Assembly (NCBI RefSeq): GCF_013449685.1
Contig: NZ_JACDSF010000033.1
Location: 183-64,182, forward strand
Reading direction: 5' to 3'
Source of the DNA: Pectobacterium brasiliense
GTDB lineage: Bacteria; Pseudomonadota; Gammaproteobacteria; Enterobacterales; Enterobacteriaceae
Length of the DNA stretch: 64,000 nucleotides
Made by a program: the position numbers and the translations under genes. Under the pieces are notes generated by a model. That model was not told the DNA's origin. It did not search any database and saw nothing but the letters and a program-made list of their open reading frames with translations. Below are positions 1-10,056 of the stretch, piece after piece (the stretch's first letter is position 1; every line of letters begins with the position of its first letter).

Positions 1-413
1 CAGACCTCGCGAAAAAACGGCATCCATTGCGCAAAAAGTGATTTCAACCAGAAAGTGAGCAAGAAGTTGCGCAGAATGCGCAGTTATGCTGAAAGTTTGC
101 GTTAGTGATAAATTATTCAAAGGAATAACCAATTTAAATGTGTTGTTTTGATAGGCTAATGGTAAATGAGGCGATAATTTGCTCAATTTTGATTAGCGTG
201 TAAGTGAGTAATTACTTATGTATATAATGCAAAATATGCACGGGCTTGATTTCATCAGCCAACCTATAACCGACCAAATTTTCTACTAAACTAAAAGCAT
301 ATGCCTGTTCCTGCGAGGGATCACGTGGCTCTATGTCCGTGATATGAACAGGTCGCCCATCCAGTTAACCCTATGATACTTTTATGGATTAACGGATATA
401 AAAGGAGAATGAG
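1..413. other. Intergenic/leader region upstream of dkgA
   Basis: No convincing coding sequence is visible in the first 413 bases. The left 250 bases are AT-rich. The 3' part looks like a structured leader: CCTGTTC (304-310) can pair with GAACAGG (346-352), and inside that ATCACG (320-325) with CGTGAT (338-343), giving a two-stage hairpin. A weaker GTTAA/TTAAC pairing (364-368 with 389-393) lies just before the AGGAG ribosome binding site. The upstream gene lies outside the window. Confidence 0.5.
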
Positions 414-1241
414 ATGACGCAACCGAAAGTTAAGCTGGCGGACGGCAATATCATGCCCCAGTTGGGCCTTGGTGTCTGGCGAGCAAGCAATGAGGACACG
501 GTGATCGCCGTGACTGAAGCATTGTCCATCGGTTATCGGGCGATCGATACCGCCGCGATTTATAAGAACGAGGAGGCCGTTGGTCAGGCACTGAGTTCCG
601 CGAACCTGCCGCGTGAAGAGGTGTTCATCACCACCAAGCTCTGGAATGGCGATCACACCGATCCCCAAAAAGCGCTGGAAGAGAGCCTGAGAAAACTTCG
701 GTTAGATTATATCGATCTCTACCTGATCCACTGGCCGCTCCCGCAACAGAACACCTTTGTGGATGCCTGGCGCGGACTCATCAAACTCCAGGAACAGGGT
801 CTGGCGAAAAGTATCGGCGTCAGTAATTTCCATATTCACCACTTACAGCGGCTAAAAGAAGAAACGGGCGTATTGCCGGTCATCGATCAGGTCGAGCTAC
901 ATCCTCTTCTCCAGCAAAGACAGCTCCATGCCTGGAATGCTATCCACCATATCCAGACGGAATCCTGGAGCCCGCTAGCGCAGGGCGGCGAAGGCGTTTT
1001 CGACCATCCCATTATCCGTAAACTGGCGACAAAATACGGCAAAACGCCGGCACAGATCGTGATTCGCTGGCATCTGGACTGCGGGTTGGTGGTGATTCCT
1101 AAATCAGTCACGCCGTCGCGTATCAAGGAAAACTTCGAGGTGTTTGATTTCCGTCTGGATAAAGACGAGCTCAGTGACATTGCCAAGCTGGACTGCGGGA
1201 AACGTCTGGGATCAGACCCTGACGAACCGAGAAACGACTAA
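414..1241 (+). CDS. dkgA: 2,5-diketo-D-gluconic acid reductase A (aldo/keto reductase)
   Basis: NADPH-dependent cytosolic aldo/keto reductase. In E. coli, DkgA reduces 2,5-diketo-D-gluconate to 2-keto-L-gulonate and also methylglyoxal and beta-keto esters. The 275 residues match the family length exactly. Visible AKR features are the N-terminal MPQLGLGVW strand, the catalytic-region Asp/Tyr in AIDTAAIYKNEEAVG (about residues 44-58), LIHWP (about 105) for the catalytic His, and the cofactor motif VIPKSVTPSRIKENF near residue 230. An AAAGGAG ribosome binding site sits 7-8 bases before the ATG. It is monocistronic, with a terminator directly downstream and a long, possibly structured leader. Some Erwinia relatives use such reductases in ketogluconate catabolism, but no such genes flank it here. 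Confidence 0.93.
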   Translation: MTQPKVKLADGNIMPQLGLGVWRASNEDTVIAVTEALSIGYRAIDTAAIYKNEEAVGQALSSANLPREEVFITTKLWNGDHTDPQKALEESLRKLRLDYIDLYLIHWPLPQQNTFVDAWRGLIKLQEQGLAKSIGVSNFHIHHLQRLKEETGVLPVIDQVELHPLLQQRQLHAWNAIHHIQTESWSPLAQGGEGVFDHPIIRKLATKYGKTPAQIVIRWHLDCGLVVIPKSVTPSRIKENFEVFDFRLDKDELSDIAKLDCGKRLGSDPDEPRND

Positions 1242-1251
1242 TCTACCTTCG

Positions 1252-1283
1252 ATGCCAGCCTTCACTGAGCTGGCATTTTTCTT
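1252..1283 (+). terminator. Rho-independent terminator of dkgA
   Basis: Stem ATGCCAGC (1252-1259) pairs perfectly with GCTGGCAT (1269-1276), followed by a T-rich run TTTTTCTTC. It lies 11 bases after the dkgA stop and in front of the convergent GntR gene. Confidence 0.85.
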
Positions 1284-1288
1284 CTCAT

Positions 1289-2026
1289 CTAATCAGCGAA
1301 CTGAATCTCATACACATCGCTACGGCAATGTGCTTCGCTGTATTCCAGCAGTTCACCCCGTTCGTTATAAACATGCAGTTGGCAATACAGCACTGGAGCC
1401 CCCGCCGCAATACCAAGAAGCGCAGCGATTTCTGCCGTACAGGCCATCGCTTTGAAACGATAGCGCTTTTTGTCGGGCGTGATGCCACGCGTCACCCAAT
1501 ATTGATAGAGAGACTGCTCAAGCGCTTCGGGGTCGGGTAGAAATTCTTGCGGTATCCAGGTCGTTTCCAGCGAAACGGGCTCACCATTGCTGAGCCGGAC
1601 GCGTCGCAGATAGGTGACAGCCTGACCTTCCGGCAGAGACATTTTCGCAGCAATGGCAGCGGGTGGAACCTGTATTGCCTTTTCTAACCAGAGACTGCCA
1701 GCGACACCGCCTTGTTTCAATATCAACGCAGTGAACCCTTCATCCTCGGCGCTCAGTGCGTAGTTAAGCCGTTGAGCCACGCGGGTTCCCACCCCTTGTT
1801 GGCGCACAATCAGCCCTTTTTCTTCCAGCAGTGACAGGGAACGGGAAACCGTTACGCGTGATAATCCCAACTGCTGCGCAATCAGTCTTTCGGCGGGTAA
1901 GAACTGGCCGGATAACGTCTTACGGCGGCCGATTTCTGATTCAAGCAACGACGCGAGCTGCATGTACCGAGGCGCCGACGGCGCTCCAGCCAGTTGATCC
2001 CTGACCCAAAGCAGTAATTCCCGCAT
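1289..2026 (-). CDS. GntR-family transcriptional regulator, HutC/UTRA subfamily
   Basis: Cytosolic one-component repressor of the GntR family with a C-terminal UTRA effector domain. The N-terminal winged helix-turn-helix is at about residues 18-85, with FLPAERLIAQQLGLSRVTVSR carrying the recognition helix. The UTRA part follows from about residue 100 (TYLRRVRLSNGEPVSLETTWIP, then LLGIAAGAPVLYCQLHVYNERG and the terminal YSEAHCRSDVYEIQF). These proteins usually sense a sugar phosphate, histidine derivative or phosphonate and control an adjacent gene. Here no catabolic operon is adjacent: dkgA is convergent and ftsP lies upstream on the same strand, so the target is unknown. An N-terminal extension (MRELLLWVRDQLAGA) precedes the usual start of the wHTH. 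Specific function not assigned. Confidence 0.85.
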   Translation of the reverse strand: MRELLLWVRDQLAGAPSAPRYMQLASLLESEIGRRKTLSGQFLPAERLIAQQLGLSRVTVSRSLSLLEEKGLIVRQQGVGTRVAQRLNYALSAEDEGFTALILKQGGVAGSLWLEKAIQVPPAAIAAKMSLPEGQAVTYLRRVRLSNGEPVSLETTWIPQEFLPDPEALEQSLYQYWVTRGITPDKKRYRFKAMACTAEIAALLGIAAGAPVLYCQLHVYNERGELLEYSEAHCRSDVYEIQFAD

Positions 2027-2411
2027 AGTGCAGCCTTTTTAGTGGCGCAGCGTTCTGGCTGCGTACAGGTTAAAACAGAAAGTGAAGCTGATTTCATAGC
2101 GAAACGAAACGCTCGGACGCTGACATTGTTGTAATAAAAAATGTTCTGTTAGTAATAATCAGGTCCGGAACAGTGCGCGACGCAAAACGCAATTCACCCT
2201 TAATTAATAGCAACATCAATATATAAGGTATCGTCCGCGCGGCTCTGCATCTTTAATTTTGGTTTGTCTGAATAGAGGTGGATCACATTAAGAAACAGAT
2301 GGGGATCGGGAACATTGCCGTCTGACGAGCAGGCTGCGCATCAGACGCACGGCCGTTACCTTTGTCACGGCAAAGGGGGAGCGCGGAGAAGCTGGCAAGC
2401 TATAGGTTGGT
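2027..2411. other. Intergenic region between ftsP and the GntR gene
   Basis: This stretch must hold the ftsP 3' end signals and the promoter of the downstream GntR gene, both on the minus strand. A small perfect hairpin CCTTTG-tcacgg-CAAAGG (about 2359-2376) follows ftsP but lacks a T-run. The centre (2130-2290) is AT-rich. I found no open reading frame resembling a known protein. Confidence 0.4.
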
Positions 2412-3827
2412 TTACATCCCAGACTGTACGATGAGCTGTCCTGTCGAGCCGCGATCGGCCAGCTCTAGCGTCTGGCTGTAATACAGGAAGGGGAACGCCA
2501 TTGAGGAAGGCTGCGTGAAATAAACCAGCAGCTCGACATCGTTATCCACCCACACCGTATCTTTCCAGCCGCTGTCTTCCACCGCCGGTGGCCGACCATT
2601 CGCGCTGCGCACCAGAAACTTGACGCCCTGAATGTGGAAAGCCTGCGGCGTGTCGGCGTGGATAATCCAGCGTTCACAGCGGCCAAGCTGGGTTTGTACA
2701 TCGGCACGCGTCATGTCCCACATCGCGCCGTTGATGCCGGGCAGACTATCACCCAGACGGAATTCGCGCGTGCGACTGATGCTACCTTCAATGATGTTGT
2801 CGGCCAGCAAACGCATCGGCAGGTTATCCGTGACTAATGGCAACAACCCCGTCGGCTTCAGCGTAAGTATTTGCGTCGAAATCAGGATGCTGGAAGGCTC
2901 AAACAGCCCGCGCAGACGATCCATAATCCCAGCGGACTCACCTGCCGTCAGCGTCACTTCCTCACCTTGTGACATGTCGATCAGAATTTCACGCCGTTCA
3001 CCAGGCGCGAGAGAAAGCTGGTTCACGGCCATCGGAGCCGGTAACAGCCCTTGATCGCTGGCAATCACATGCATCGCTCGCCCATCGCTCAACCGCATCA
3101 CGTAACGCCGAGAGTTCGACGCGTTCAGCAATCTCAGGCGAACCCAGCCACGGGACACGTCAACAAAGGGGTTTTGCACGCCGTTAACGAGCAACGAGTC
3201 GCCCACGAACCCACCGTTAGAAGGCGGGTTATAGAGAGGGACACCAAAGTTATCCAGTCGTTTATCCTGAATAATCAGTGGGAAATCATCAACACCGTAG
3301 TGATTGGGCAGCGGTAGGGATTTACTGGCGCTGTCTTCCACCAGCCATAGTCCAGCCAACCCGTTATAGATATGCGGAGCCATGCGGTTCGGCGTATTCG
3401 CATGATACCAGCAGGTCGCCGCTGGTTGACGAACGGGCAACACCGGTGACCAGTCGGTTCCTGGAGAGATGATGCGAGCCGCACCGCCCATCAGTGGCCC
3501 CGGCACCTGCAAGCCACCGATCGTCATCGCGACAGGCTCATTCAGGCGGTTACTGTAAATCAGCTTAACGTCATCGCCGTCATAGACCCGCACCGTCGGT
3601 CCTAAATAGCGGCCATTGATTCCCCAAATGGAGGTTTTACGGTCACCGGAGAATGCCCAATGGGCACGCTGCATGGTCAGAAAAAGCGGCTGGCCTCGGC
3701 GCGACTCCAGTAATGGCGGTATCGGCAATGCGGCGGGATTCCCACTGGCTTTAGCTGCCAGTGGCGTCATACCCGCACATAACGCAAGGCCCGATGCCTG
3801 AATAAACTGACGTCGGCTGAGTGACAT
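2412..3827 (-). CDS. ftsP: Cell division protein FtsP (SufI), Tat-exported cupredoxin-fold protein
   Basis: Periplasmic divisome-stabilising protein of multicopper-oxidase fold that protects septation under stress in E. coli, where it is a classic Tat substrate. The 471 residues match E. coli (470). The N-terminus reads SRRQFIQASGLALCAG, a twin-arginine signal peptide, with cleavage expected near residue 27-30. An upstream in-frame ATG 11 codons earlier was not chosen because the ATG at 3827 has a GGAG ribosome binding site and gives the proper Tat leader. Three cupredoxin domains are recognisable, but the copper-ligand His clusters of true laccases are not evident, as is known for FtsP. It lies downstream of plsC, 102 bases away, as in related enterobacteria. 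Confidence 0.95.
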   Translation of the reverse strand: MSLSRRQFIQASGLALCAGMTPLAAKASGNPAALPIPPLLESRRGQPLFLTMQRAHWAFSGDRKTSIWGINGRYLGPTVRVYDGDDVKLIYSNRLNEPVAMTIGGLQVPGPLMGGAARIISPGTDWSPVLPVRQPAATCWYHANTPNRMAPHIYNGLAGLWLVEDSASKSLPLPNHYGVDDFPLIIQDKRLDNFGVPLYNPPSNGGFVGDSLLVNGVQNPFVDVSRGWVRLRLLNASNSRRYVMRLSDGRAMHVIASDQGLLPAPMAVNQLSLAPGERREILIDMSQGEEVTLTAGESAGIMDRLRGLFEPSSILISTQILTLKPTGLLPLVTDNLPMRLLADNIIEGSISRTREFRLGDSLPGINGAMWDMTRADVQTQLGRCERWIIHADTPQAFHIQGVKFLVRSANGRPPAVEDSGWKDTVWVDNDVELLVYFTQPSSMAFPFLYYSQTLELADRGSTGQLIVQSGM

Positions 3828-3929
3828 AATGACTCCGTAAATCCAATAAACCGTAAGCAAAGTTTATCTTCCGATTCGCTCTTGAATAGACAATCGGAAG
3901 AAATAATCGCGTAACTCGATGGGGTAAGT

Positions 3930-4667
3930 TTATTTTTTGTCTGCGGCTTCGCGCGCCGCGACTTCCGCATCCAGCTCCGAAATCTTGGCCGCCATCACAT
4001 CATGACAGTGTGCAGCCAGCTCGCGAACCTGATCTTTGGTATATGCGCCGGTATCAATAGGCGGCAACATTTCTACGATAACGAGCCCGTTATTCCAGCG
4101 GTTCAACTTCACTTTGTTGCTGGTCGTAGAAACGCAAATCGGCACAATCGGCACGTCTGCGCTAATCGCGGCATGAAAGGCACCGGTTTTGAATGGCAGC
4201 AGGCCGCGTCCACGGCTGCGCGTACCTTCGGGGAACATCCAGATAGACGTGTTGCGCTCTTTAATATGCTTCACGACCTGGGCAATGGTGCCATGCGCTT
4301 TAGCGCGGTTTTCACGGTCAATCAGCAAGTTACCTGTCAGCCAATACAGTGGCCCGAAGAACGGGATCCACAGCAGGCTTTTCTTGCCCACGGTAACGGT
4401 ACGAGGCTGAACCGCGCTGGATACCGTGACCATGTCGTAGTTGTTCTGATGATTAGCGATATAGATGCAGTTGCCGTAATGCGCAGCTTCTTCCGGTATC
4501 CGCATTTCTACTTTCAGGCCAAACACCACGGACAAACGGCCAAAAAGATGGCCGAAGGTCGCGACATGGCGGGGATTTCGAGGGCTGAACAGGCAGTAAA
4601 ACAAGCCAAAAATACAGATCAAAATCGAAAAGATAACGACAATAAAAAAACGCAAAATGGATAACAT
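3930..4667 (-). CDS. plsC: 1-acyl-sn-glycerol-3-phosphate acyltransferase
   Basis: Inner-membrane enzyme that acylates the sn-2 position of lysophosphatidate to phosphatidate in phospholipid synthesis. The 245 residues equal the E. coli length. A hydrophobic N-terminal membrane segment (about residues 2-27) is followed by the catalytic HX4D motif in IANHQNNYD (about 72-80) and the substrate-binding FPEGTRSRGRG motif (about 145-155). An internal VPIVPICVS block completes the acyltransferase signature. It sits between parC and ftsP on the same strand, the parC-plsC-ftsP order found in E. coli. The C-terminal tail is rich in Ala/Glu/Lys, which is normal. Confidence 0.96.
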   Translation of the reverse strand: MLSILRFFIVVIFSILICIFGLFYCLFSPRNPRHVATFGHLFGRLSVVFGLKVEMRIPEEAAHYGNCIYIANHQNNYDMVTVSSAVQPRTVTVGKKSLLWIPFFGPLYWLTGNLLIDRENRAKAHGTIAQVVKHIKERNTSIWMFPEGTRSRGRGLLPFKTGAFHAAISADVPIVPICVSTTSNKVKLNRWNNGLVIVEMLPPIDTGAYTKDQVRELAAHCHDVMAAKISELDAEVAAREAADKK

Positions 4668-4764
4668 AGCAACCTCATTAGCCGACAGCCGCCGCTAGTA
4701 TAGCGATTTCGCGCTAAAACACACGGTGATTCAATTTGCTGCAAGATGGCAACCGGAAACTAAA

Positions 4765-4789
4765 GAAAGGCGGTATGACACCACCTTTC
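4765..4789 (-). terminator. Terminator downstream of parC
   Basis: Imperfect stem GAAAGGcGGT (4765-4774) with ACCaCCTTTC (4780-4789). Read on the minus strand it is followed by TTTAGTTT. It lies 29 bases after the parC stop. Confidence 0.6.
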
Positions 4790-4817
4790 TCAACATGCAC
4801 ATAACAATATGGAGGAC

Positions 4818-7082
4818 TTATTCTTCGCTGCTGCTAATCTGCTGTGGTGCATCCACCTCAATGCGGTCAATACCTTTTAACCCACGCAGCAACGTGCCTT
4901 TCAGTCCGCGTTTGCCCTGATAATTCTGAAGATCATTGGGGCGTAGCAACTGCTTGCGCTTACCCACGTACAGCGTGACAGAAGCCTGCGGCGGTAATAG
5001 AAGCAACTGAGCCAGACGATCTTTACCTTCCGCAAAATCAGCCGAGGAGATGGACACAATCTTGTTGCCCTTGCCTTTCGACAGCTGTGGCAGATCGGAA
5101 ACGGGGAACAGCAGCATTCTGCCTGCGGCGGTGATCGCCATCAGCAGGTTATCGTCACCTTTGATCTCGATCGGTGCCAGCGCCTTCGCGTTATCCGGCA
5201 GCGTAATAATCGCTTTACCCGCGCGGTTACGCGCCACCAAATCGTTGAAGGTACAGACAAAGCCGTAGCCCGCATCGGATGCCATCAGCAACGGCTGATC
5301 GTCTGCGGCCATCAGTACTTGTTCAATCGTCGCGCCCGGCGGCGGCGTGAGTTTGCCTGTCAGCGGCTCACCCTGACCACGTGCAGAAGGCAGCGTGATC
5401 GGATCCAGCGCATAGCTGCGGCCAGTGGAGTCAATGAACACCACCGGCTGATTGCTCTTGCCTTTCGCGGCGGCGCGGAAGCTATCGCCCGCTTTATAAC
5501 TCAATCCGGCAGGATCGATGTCATGCCCTTTCGCGCTGCGCACCCAGCCCATTTCTGACAGCACAATGGTAACCGGTTCGGACGGCACAAAGTCGTGCTC
5601 GCTCATCGCTTTCGCTTCGCCACGCTCACGCAGCGGCGAACGACGTTCGTCACCATAGGCTTGCGCATCCGCCTGAATTTCTTTCTTAATCAGGTTGCTG
5701 AGCTTACGGTCTGACGCCAGCAGCGCTTGAAGCTGATCGCGCTCTTTTGCCAGATCGTCCTGCTCACCGCGGATTTTCACCTCTTCCAGCTTGGCCAAAT
5801 GACGTAATTTCAGCTCCAGAATCGCTTCAGCCTGTGTTTCACTCAGGCTAAACTGGCGCATCAGAACGGGCTTCGGCTCATCTTCCGTGCGGATGATATG
5901 AATGACTTCATCGATATTCAGGAACGCAATCAGTAAACCTTCAAGGATATGCAGACGCTTGAGCACTTTTTCCAGACGGTAATTCAGACGGCGGCACACG
6001 GTATCGCGACGGAAGACCAGCCACTCGCTCAGGATCTCGACCAGCCCTTTCACACTCGGTCGACCATCCAGACCGATCATGTTCATGTTAACGCGATAGC
6101 TTTTTTCCAGATCGGTCGTAGCGAACAGGTGGTTCATCACCTGATCCATATCGATCCGGTTTGAGCGTGGCACCAGCACCAGACGGGTTGGATTCTCGTG
6201 ATCGGATTCATCACGCAGATCTTCGACCATCGGCAGCTTCTTCGCACGCATCTGGCTGGCAATCTGCTCCAGCACTCTGGCACCGGAAACCTGATGTGGC
6301 AGCGCGGTAATCACGACATCACCGTCTTCTTTCTTCCACACCGCACGCATACGCACGGAACCACGGCCATTCTGGTAGAGTTTGCGCACTTCATCGCGTG
6401 GCGTGATGATTTCAGCTTCCGTCGGGAAATCCGGTCCTTGAACATGCTGCAATAACTCGTCCAGCGAGGCTTTCGGGTTTTCCAGCAGCATCACTGCGGC
6501 GGCGGCGACTTCACGCACGTTGTGCGGCGGTATGTCCGTGGCCATCCCTACGGCGATTCCGGTGGTGCCGTTCAGCAGAATATTCGGCAGACGCGCAGGC
6601 AGCATCTTCGGCTCTTGCATCGTGCCGTCAAAGTTCGGGGTGTAATCGACCGTGCCCTGCCCGAGTTCGGACAGCAGCAGTTCCGCATATTTGGACAGCC
6701 GCGATTCGGTATAACGCATGGCGGCGAAGGATTTCGGGTCGTCCGGTGCCCCCCAGTTCCCCTGACCATCCACCAGCGGATAGCGGTACGAGAACGGCTG
6801 CGCCATCAGCACCATTGCTTCATAGCAGGCGCTGTCGCCGTGCGGATGGTATTTACCCAGCACGTCACCCACGGTACGGGCAGATTTTTTGAATTTGGCG
6901 CTGGCATTCAGTCCCAGCTCGGACATCGCATACACGATGCGACGCTGCACAGGCTTCAGGCCATCGCCAATGAACGGCAATGCCCTGTCCATGATGACGT
7001 ACATGGAATAATTCAGGTATGCATTTTCGGTAAACGTGCGCAGCGCAAGGCTTTCTGCGCCGTCATGAGTCATCTCACTCAT
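4818..7082 (-). CDS. parC: DNA topoisomerase IV subunit A
   Basis: DNA-cleaving subunit of topoisomerase IV, the decatenase that separates replicated chromosomes; it works as ParC2ParE2 with the subunit encoded at 10.2-12.1 kb. At 754 residues it is close to E. coli (752). The quinolone-resistance region reads [14 protein letters not shown] with the Ser and Glu of sensitive enzymes (residues 84 and 88 here, offset +4 from E. coli S80/E84). The active-site Tyr is in [10 protein letters not shown] (residue 124). The GyrA-type beta-propeller repeats occupy the C-terminal third, from about residue 490. A second ATG three codons in is an alternative start. parC and parE are separated by a broken TonB receptor and a regulator relic. 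Confidence 0.97.
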   Translation of the reverse strand: MSEMTHDGAESLALRTFTENAYLNYSMYVIMDRALPFIGDGLKPVQRRIVYAMSELGLNASAKFKKSARTVGDVLGKYHPHGDSACYEAMVLMAQPFSYRYPLVDGQGNWGAPDDPKSFAAMRYTESRLSKYAELLLSELGQGTVDYTPNFDGTMQEPKMLPARLPNILLNGTTGIAVGMATDIPPHNVREVAAAAVMLLENPKASLDELLQHVQGPDFPTEAEIITPRDEVRKLYQNGRGSVRMRAVWKKEDGDVVITALPHQVSGARVLEQIASQMRAKKLPMVEDLRDESDHENPTRLVLVPRSNRIDMDQVMNHLFATTDLEKSYRVNMNMIGLDGRPSVKGLVEILSEWLVFRRDTVCRRLNYRLEKVLKRLHILEGLLIAFLNIDEVIHIIRTEDEPKPVLMRQFSLSETQAEAILELKLRHLAKLEEVKIRGEQDDLAKERDQLQALLASDRKLSNLIKKEIQADAQAYGDERRSPLRERGEAKAMSEHDFVPSEPVTIVLSEMGWVRSAKGHDIDPAGLSYKAGDSFRAAAKGKSNQPVVFIDSTGRSYALDPITLPSARGQGEPLTGKLTPPPGATIEQVLMAADDQPLLMASDAGYGFVCTFNDLVARNRAGKAIITLPDNAKALAPIEIKGDDNLLMAITAAGRMLLFPVSDLPQLSKGKGNKIVSISSADFAEGKDRLAQLLLLPPQASVTLYVGKRKQLLRPNDLQNYQGKRGLKGTLLRGLKGIDRIEVDAPQQISSSEE

Positions 7083-7576
7083 TTATCTCACTTCCCTCAC
7101 ATCGCGGCGCGATGGTTACGCTTTCCGGCACGCCATAGCGGCGGTATGTTTGGCGAGAATAGTACCTTATCTAATGAGGTGATGTCACAGGGAACCATTC
7201 GCAGGGAACCGCGCCACAGGAGTGAGTCACGTACTTCTTTAGCCGGTATCCAGAATGAGTCCGGGTACTCGCGGTTAAGCGCTTCATCATCGTCCAGCTC
7301 GTAGTGTTCGGTTTCATAAGTCAGTCATTTCATTACGCCTCATTGAGGCATAGCCAGTCGCTTTCATTTTGATAGCAACCATCCCGTTTCATTAAGAATT
7401 ATTCATCATCGTTGCAACATCAGATGATAATGCTTAGCATATTGATAATGGTTATCATTACCACATGATAATTAATGTTATTTGCCGTTTTGCATTTCCC
7501 TTGCAGACGTTAGCGACCAGCACGCCATGTTTCCCCAACGCCGCTGGCCAGAACAACCTTATAGCAGAGTATCATT
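7083..7576. other. Divergent promoter region between parC and the TonB receptor
   Basis: This 494-base region holds the parC promoter (minus strand) and the iron-regulated promoter of the broken receptor (plus strand; Fur box listed separately). On the minus strand, roughly 7322 down to 7084, one frame is open without an ATG near its start and contains a protein-like stretch with YPDSFWIPAKEVRDSLL; I do not recognise it and treat it as a possible gene relic. A small hairpin GCCTCA/TGAGGC lies near 7336-7349. Confidence 0.4.
7444..7462 (+). promoter_or_regulatory. Fur box
   Basis: GATAATGGTTATCATTACC agrees closely with the 19-base Fur consensus (GATAATGATAATCATTATC), differing at 4 positions. 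It is 115 bases before the receptor start codon. A second GATAAT lies at 7425-7430, so an extended Fur-binding region is possible. It supports iron-repressed expression of the receptor gene. Confidence 0.8.
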
Positions 7577-9938
7577 ATGTTAATTAACAAGAATTTAAAT
7601 AAAATTCTTCTCACCGGCATCTTGACTGGCGTTGCGCTGAACGGGATGGCAGCGGATAGCACCACAGGTAACAACGCACTCAACGTGAAGAATCAAGACG
7701 ATTCGGCGTCGAAAACGGGACAGACTGACGATGTGATGACGGTTCACTCGCCAAAAGTCGAGAAAAAAGCCGGTTCAATTACGACGCTGACTGCCGCAGA
7801 CATGCAAAGAGAAGGCGGCAACAATTTCGGCACGATCATGCGCTATCAACCTTTGGTGAGCGCAACAGGATCCAGCGGCGGCAGCAATACAGGGAAAAGC
7901 GGCTTCGACCGCGGCGGTTACACGGGCTACAACATTCGCGGCATTGAAAGCAACCGTGTAGCGATCGATACCGATGGCATCGCCCTGCCTAATGCCACGG
8001 GCCGCAGCTACGCCAGCCGTGCCGGATTCAATACCTTCGGCATGGGACGGGACTATATCGACCCTTACGTGTACAGCAGCGTCGATATTGAGTCGGGCGG
8101 TCTCCTTTCGGCCAAAATCTGCCGATGACTATCTGAAAGCAGGCAAGCAGGACTACTTCGGTTTTCAGAGCGACTACGACTCTGCCAACCATGGTTGGCA
8201 TAATGGCATCACCGCAGCAGGCGGTGATGACGAATTGCGCGGTGTGGTCGTATTTAGCCGCCGTGACGGCCAGCAAACGCGTAATAACAGCGACGAGATC
8301 GCCGCGTACCCCGCCAACTGGCACTCTAACGCCATTTTGGCGTCCGGCATTTGGCAGGTTAACGACGAGCATCAGCTCACCGGTACGCTGGATTATTACC
8401 ATAGAACCAACCATACCCATTATGACTACTGGGGTAGTCTGCCAAGCGGCAACAACACCATTTACGGCACGGCACAACAGAGCAGCGAGACACGCCGTTG
8501 GACCGCCAGCCTGAAAGATCGCTGGACACCCGTTAACAACACGCTGGTCGATTTGGTTGATAGCCGCATTTACTTCCAAAACAGCGAATCACACGACAAT
8601 ACCTGGCTGCCCGCAACTACAGGAATAGCGGCAGCAGATAGCCACCGCGTCTATTCCGACTACAATGTCACCACCTATGGATTCGATACCCATATGGTGA
8701 AAAGCTGGGATCGCCACGAGTTCAGTTGGGGCCTTAACGCCAGCCAAAGCAAAACAGAGCGTCCGTTCAGGCAGTCGCCTAACCAAACGGGTGCCAACAA
8801 CATCATGCAGCCGGAAGCCGATAGCAATAGCTACACCGTCGGCGGCTTTGTGCAGGACACCGCTACGTGGGATCTGGCGGGGCACGCCTTCTCGGTTGTC
8901 CCTGCCGTGCGCGCCATCCATCAGCGTACCAAACCGACCAACACGGTTCGCCTGAGCGGTGACGGTAGTGTCATCAGTGAATCCGATGTCAACAGACTGT
9001 ACGGCAAAGCCAACAGCGATACGCAAGTCCTGCCGTCTCTGAGCTTCCTCTACGACATCACGCCGACGCTGACAACCTATTTGCAATACCGTCGTGGCGC
9101 ACAGTTCCCGGATGCCAGCCAGCTTTATGGCAGCACCAACCTGGATTCTAACTTTGCCGGGCCGTTCCAGTATGCCTTTATCGGCAATAGCGACCTCAAA
9201 ACGGAAACCAGCAACAACGTAGAGTGGGGATTAAAAGGGGAAGCGACGGAGGGGGTCACCTTCCGTACCGCGCTGTTCTACAACACGTATAAGAACTTTA
9301 TCGCCAATACCCGCTACCGTCGTAGCGCCAGCCCCGATAAATTCGTCAATGTGCCAAGTAATATCAGCACGATATTCCAGGCGGAAAACCGCGATAAAGC
9401 CTACATCTACGGTGGTGAGGTCAGCAGCAAAATACAGCTAGGCACCTGGTTCCCAGCAGTTGATGGGCTCAGCACCACGCTGGCGTTTGGCTACACCAAA
9501 GGCCAATCGCAATCGCACTACCTCGGCGACCGCTATGTCGATCTCGACAGCGTGGCCCCGATGAAAGCCGTGATAGGTATCGCCTACGACGATCCTTCCC
9601 AGCGCTACGGTGCCGCCGTGACGTCTACCTTCCAGAAAGGGAAACAGGCGAAAGATACCAGCCGTGAAAGCTACACCAATGCAGGCAACGCGATCGCCAC
9701 CTCGAATGTCGAATATATGCGCATTCCCGGCTATGGCATGGTTGACCTGACCGCCTACTATCGCGTGACCAAAAACGTGAAAATCAACGGCGGCGTGTAT
9801 AACCTGACTGACCGTAAATACTGGGATTACCTCAGCAGCCGCCAGATTGAGACCAACGATCGGCAAGGGCAGTATGACCGCGCCCTCTCCGTGCAGCCTG
9901 GTCGAACCTTCCAACTGGGTGTGAACGTGGACTTCTAA
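7577..9938 (+). pseudogene. TonB-dependent haem/haemoglobin-family outer-membrane receptor, frameshifted
   Basis: Outer-membrane beta-barrel receptor of the haemoglobin/transferrin/lactoferrin (HasR/HemR-like) TonB-dependent family, energised by TonB-ExbBD. A signal peptide (MLINKNLNKILLTGILTGVA...GMAA), a TonB-box-like DDVMTVHSP and the plug domain are encoded at 7577-about 8098. The barrel continues in another frame from about 8097 to 9938 and ends in the expected aromatic residue (LGVNVDF). The barrel shows GNSDLKTETSNNVEWGLKG, typical of haem receptors. At the junction the first frame reads VDIESGG and then runs to a stop at 8126-8128, while the second resumes with AVSFRPKSADDYL. About 12-16 residues that family members carry between these motifs (the LYGSGALGG-type plug strand) are missing, so this is a deletion rather than a single-base slip. 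Both halves otherwise look well conserved, suggesting recent inactivation. Fur box upstream. Confidence 0.85.
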
Positions 9939-10030
9939 TCAATAGTGTTATGCGCGAACACACATTTTGCTGATTAACGCAGGCACCTGGACGAACACTT
10001 TGCCAGATCGACGTTTTAGGTACCTTTCTA

Positions 10031-10056
10031 CCGCTGTGGGCAACGCCTCACAGCGG
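10031..10056 (+). terminator. Hairpin downstream of the receptor gene
   Basis: Perfect 8-base stem CCGCTGTG (10031-10038) / CACAGCGG (10049-10056) with a 10-base loop, followed by ATTTTCC. The T-run is short, so this is a weak terminator candidate. It overlaps the stop codon of the lysR relic on the other strand. Confidence 0.45.

Noticed and set aside
4002-4664. A 220-codon plus-strand frame antisense to plsC
   Set aside because: Entirely complementary to plsC with its motifs intact; composition of the translation is not protein-like.
4818-7082. Possible quinolone-resistance substitutions in parC
   Set aside because: The Ser and Glu of the resistance-determining region ([10 protein letters not shown]) are those of sensitive enzymes.
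6522-7304. A 260-codon plus-strand frame antisense to parC
   Set aside because: It lies opposite the highly conserved parC N-terminal region and its translation has no domain-like features; it is a shadow of high-GC third positions.
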